Assembly (NCBI RefSeq): GCF_009688965.1
Contig: NZ_AP021875.1
Coordinates: 4,526,001 to 4,590,000 of the forward strand
Length of the DNA: 64,000 nt
Reading direction: 5' to 3'
Origin: Desulfosarcina widdelii
Lineage (GTDB): Bacteria; Desulfobacterota; Desulfobacteria; Desulfobacterales; Desulfosarcinaceae
The first letter of the stretch is position 1; each line of letters opens with the position of its first letter. Positions 61,923 through 64,000 of the stretch are shown piece after piece. The notes beneath the pieces were generated by a model. It was given only the letters and a program-made list of their open reading frames with translations. It did no database searches and was not told the origin of the DNA. A program made the position numbers and the translations under genes.

Positions 61923-61994
61923 GCCGTTTGGTACCTGTTCACGGGTTGAAACGCCCAAGCAATTCCAATTTCATCCAAACAAGGAGGGGGCTCT

Positions 61995-62714
61995 ATGCAC
62001 GCCACCATTCAGAAACCCATCGAAGAGATCGTCAGTTATATCCGGCCCGGGGAGAAAGTGTTCGTTGTCGGATGCAACAACTGCGCCTGGAAGTGTCACT
62101 CCGGCGGGGAAGGCGAAACCGAAAAAATGGCCGAGCGGTTGACCCGGCGCGGCGTAGAGGTTGTCGGCTATACGGTGCCCGGTCCCCAGGGCATGTCGCT
62201 TTGCAAGCTGGACCATACCCGCAAGGTGCTCCAGGAAGACTACGCCGACCAGATCGCCAACGCCGACAGCTTCCTGGTCCTGGGTTGCGGCCAGGGTGTT
62301 CACACCGTCATCGACGCCACCGACGGCGGCATGGTGCATCCGGGCTGCGATACGATTTTCGGCGGCGAAACCGTATCGGCTGAAGACATTGAGGAATACT
62401 GTTCCCTGTGCGGCGAGTGCGTCATTGAATTCACCGGCGGCCTGTGCCCCATGACCCTGTGTTCCAAGCAGCTGCTCAACGGACCCTGCGGCGGCGCCGA
62501 AAACGGCATGTGCGAGGTGGACAAGGAGCGCCCCTGCGGCTGGGTGATGATCTACGAACGGCTGAAAAAACTGGGTCGGCTGGAACTGCTCGATCCCTAC
62601 CAGAAGCCCAAGAATCACGCCAAGTGGAGCCGCCCCCGGACGCTGAAGGTCAGCGAAACCGAAGCCACCTTCTGTTCCCAGGCCGGTAAAGTCACCGTCA
62701 GCAATCAGGACTGA
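61995..62714 (+). CDS. metV: MetV, zinc/Fe-S partner of methylene-THF reductase
   Basis: A 239-residue paralogue of the protein at 12870: VVGCNNCAWKCHSGGEGE (Cys27, 30, 34) and the C-terminal CSLCGECVIEFTGGLCP, CSKQLLNGPCGG. AACAAGGAGGGGGCTCT precedes the ATG. It partners the MetF encoded 27 nt downstream and would connect the upstream HdrABC part to folate chemistry. Confidence 0.88.
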   Translation: MHATIQKPIEEIVSYIRPGEKVFVVGCNNCAWKCHSGGEGETEKMAERLTRRGVEVVGYTVPGPQGMSLCKLDHTRKVLQEDYADQIANADSFLVLGCGQGVHTVIDATDGGMVHPGCDTIFGGETVSAEDIEEYCSLCGECVIEFTGGLCPMTLCSKQLLNGPCGGAENGMCEVDKERPCGWVMIYERLKKLGRLELLDPYQKPKNHAKWSRPRTLKVSETEATFCSQAGKVTVSNQD

Positions 62715-62741
62715 ATAGACGAAACGCAAAGGAGTCGTGTC

Positions 62742-63638
62742 ATGAAACTGACCACCCTGTTCGATAAAGGCGAATTTGTCGTCACCGGTGAAGTGGGTCC
62801 CATCAAGGGCGCCGTCAACCGGGACAAATCCATCGATCCCACGTGCACCCAGGAGGCCAAATACCTGCAGGGATGGGTTCATGCGGTCAACGTCACCGAC
62901 AACCAGAGCGCCGTGATGCGGCTGGGATCTCTGGCTGCCAGCGTGGGACTGAAGCAAAAAGGGATCGAGCCGGTCTACCAGCTCACCTGCCGGGACCGCA
63001 ACCGCATCGCCCTGCAGAGCGATCTGCTCACCGCCTATTCGCTGGGAATCGACAACGTTTTACTGATTACCGGCGATCATATCCAGTTGGGAGACCACAA
63101 AGAGGCCAAGCCGGTGTTCGATCTCGATTCGGTGCAGCTCATCGACATGGCCATGGGCCTGCGCAACGGCCATGACATTACCGGCAATGAAATCGAAAAT
63201 CCGCCGGACATGGCCTATGGCGCCGTGGTCAATCCCAACTTCGAGCCGCTGGACCTTCAGTTGATGAAAATGAAAAAGAAGGTCGATGCCGGCGCCGAGT
63301 TTTTCCAGACCCAGGCGGTGTACGACCGCAAGGTGTTCGAAACCTTCATGAACAAGGCATCCAAACTGAATGTTCCCATCCAGGTGGGGCTGGTGGTGCT
63401 AAAATCCCCCCAGATGGGCAAGTTCATGAATAATAACGTATCCGGTATCGAGGTGCCCCAGTCCTGGATCGACGAGATCGGGAGCGTGGAAAAAGAAGAC
63501 CGCAAAATGAAAGCGGCCGAAATGATGGGCCGCTTCCTCGCGGAGATCAAAGATATGGTCCAGGGCGTTCATCTGATGCCCCTGGGATGGGCCGACATCG
63601 TTCCCAAGATTTTGCAGACCGCCCGTATCGCCGTATAG
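62742..63638 (+). CDS. metF: 5,10-methylene-tetrahydrofolate reductase
   Basis: A 298-residue MetF TIM barrel with VVTGEVGPIKGAVNR, VNVTDNQSAVMRLG, QLTCRDRNRIALQSDLL, LLITGDHIQLGDH and GAEFFQTQAVYD. Third MetF paralogue in the window. Last gene of the 54870-63638 operon. Placed with MetV downstream of Hdr genes, it suggests that methyl-THF oxidation or methylene-THF reduction is coupled to the Hdr complex. Confidence 0.9.
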   Translation: MKLTTLFDKGEFVVTGEVGPIKGAVNRDKSIDPTCTQEAKYLQGWVHAVNVTDNQSAVMRLGSLAASVGLKQKGIEPVYQLTCRDRNRIALQSDLLTAYSLGIDNVLLITGDHIQLGDHKEAKPVFDLDSVQLIDMAMGLRNGHDITGNEIENPPDMAYGAVVNPNFEPLDLQLMKMKKKVDAGAEFFQTQAVYDRKVFETFMNKASKLNVPIQVGLVVLKSPQMGKFMNNNVSGIEVPQSWIDEIGSVEKEDRKMKAAEMMGRFLAEIKDMVQGVHLMPLGWADIVPKILQTARIAV

Positions 63639-63694
63639 CACCTGACCCACGGCAAAAGGCGATCGCAACATATCGGAATTGTTTTCGTGTGTTA

Positions 63695-64000
63695 CTATTC
63701 CTTGATCAACTGCCGGATAAAAGGCAGCAGCCGCTCGCGAATATCCGGCCGGTCAAGGGAAAAGGCCAGGTTGGCCATCTGGAAGCCGGCTTTGTCGCCG
63801 CAGTCGAAGCGGGTGCCTTCGTAACGGTAGCCGTAAATGTCCTGGGTCTTGAGCAGCCGGGCCATGGCATCGGTAATCTGGATTTCGCCGCCGGCGCCCA
63901 CCTCCTTGTTTTCCAGGATTTCGAAGATCTCCGGAGTGAGGATGTAGCGGCCGATGATGGCCAGGTTGGAAGGCGCCTTTTCCGGTGCGGGTTTTTCCAC
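63695..64000 (-). CDS. galU: UTP-glucose-1-phosphate uridylyltransferase, partial
   Basis: The C-terminal 101 residues of GalU, cut by the window edge; the 5' part lies beyond 64000. Conserved blocks: AIIGRYILTPEIFEIL, GAGGEIQITDAMARLL and RFDCGDKAGFQMANL. GalU makes UDP-glucose for cell-surface polysaccharide. Converges on the metF gene and is unrelated to the neighbouring redox operon. Confidence 0.9.
   Translation of the reverse strand: MEKPAPEKAPSNLAIIGRYILTPEIFEILENKEVGAGGEIQITDAMARLLKTQDIYGYRYEGTRFDCGDKAGFQMANLAFSLDRPDIRERLLPFIRQLIKE

Noticed and set aside
1-64000. CRISPR arrays, tRNA/rRNA genes, insertion sequences
   Set aside because: I looked for regular repeat-spacer blocks, clover-leaf-like segments and transposase-like proteins and saw none.

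Overview
The window reads as chromosome of a strictly anaerobic, sulfate-respiring deltaproteobacterium (Desulfobacterota, probably a complete oxidiser near Desulfobacteraceae/Desulfosarcinaceae). Sequence evidence: adenylylsulfate reductase genes aprBA (42.3-44.7 kb), many heterodisulfide-reductase (Hdr) type electron-transfer genes, three methylene-tetrahydrofolate reductase (MetF) paralogues with two MetV partners (Wood-Ljungdahl carbon chemistry), a 13-haem cytochrome c, sulfur-handling proteins (TusA, DsrE, rhodanese), and four genes whose reading frame runs through an in-frame TGA that is best read as selenocysteine. The taxonomic placement is inference. I saw no tRNA, rRNA, CRISPR array or insertion sequence.

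Layout. 0-5 kb: BMP-type nucleoside-like ABC importer. 5-15 kb: NtrC-type regulator divergent from a sigma54-driven operon metF-like / HdrA-NfnB-HdrA fusion / selenocysteine MvhD / metV / metF / receiver protein. 15.4-16.2 kb: a shikimate-dehydrogenase-like gene. 16-22 kb: PAS-sigma54 regulator divergent from a TusA-like protein, a Tat ferredoxin, an NrfD-type membrane protein and a multihaem cytochrome with selenocysteine. 22-27 kb: selenocysteine peroxiredoxin, metallo-beta-lactamase/rhodanese fusion, selenocysteine HdrC-HdrB fusion. 27-34 kb (minus strand): corrinoid-activation-type protein, thioredoxin, ACR3-like transporter with a universal-stress domain, CoA-disulfide-reductase-like enzyme, OsmC. 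34-39 kb: two more PAS-sigma54 regulators and two YkgJ-type Cys-cluster proteins. 39-42 kb: small zinc-ribbon and SEC-C proteins. 42-45 kb: aprBA. 45-53 kb: ZIP transporter, two UspA proteins, MBL hydrolase, DUF5320 and DUF134 proteins, ABM, DUF1638, an old-yellow-enzyme, thioredoxin. 53-63.6 kb: PAS-sigma54 regulator divergent from a long operon TusA-like / TusA / MvhD-like / HdrA / HdrA / wHTH / HdrC / HdrB / DsrE / Cys-rich unknown / MetV / MetF. The window ends inside galU.

How it fits together. Several redox modules each sit beside their own sigma54 activator, with -24/-12 promoter matches and repeated upstream sites at plausible enhancer distance. Three of the activators carry a PAS domain with five cysteines at identical spacing (C-x4-C-x2-C-x11-C-x12-C), which suggests a common redox or sulfur/metal signal. 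The most novel-looking systems are (i) the 54.8-63.6 kb operon that joins sulfur carriers (TusA, DsrE) to an Hdr core and to MetV/MetF, (ii) the quinol-linked 13-haem cytochrome with selenocysteine at what appears to be the active-site cysteine of octahaem tetrathionate reductase, and (iii) a small regulon marked by helically phased GTAACG repeats at three loci.
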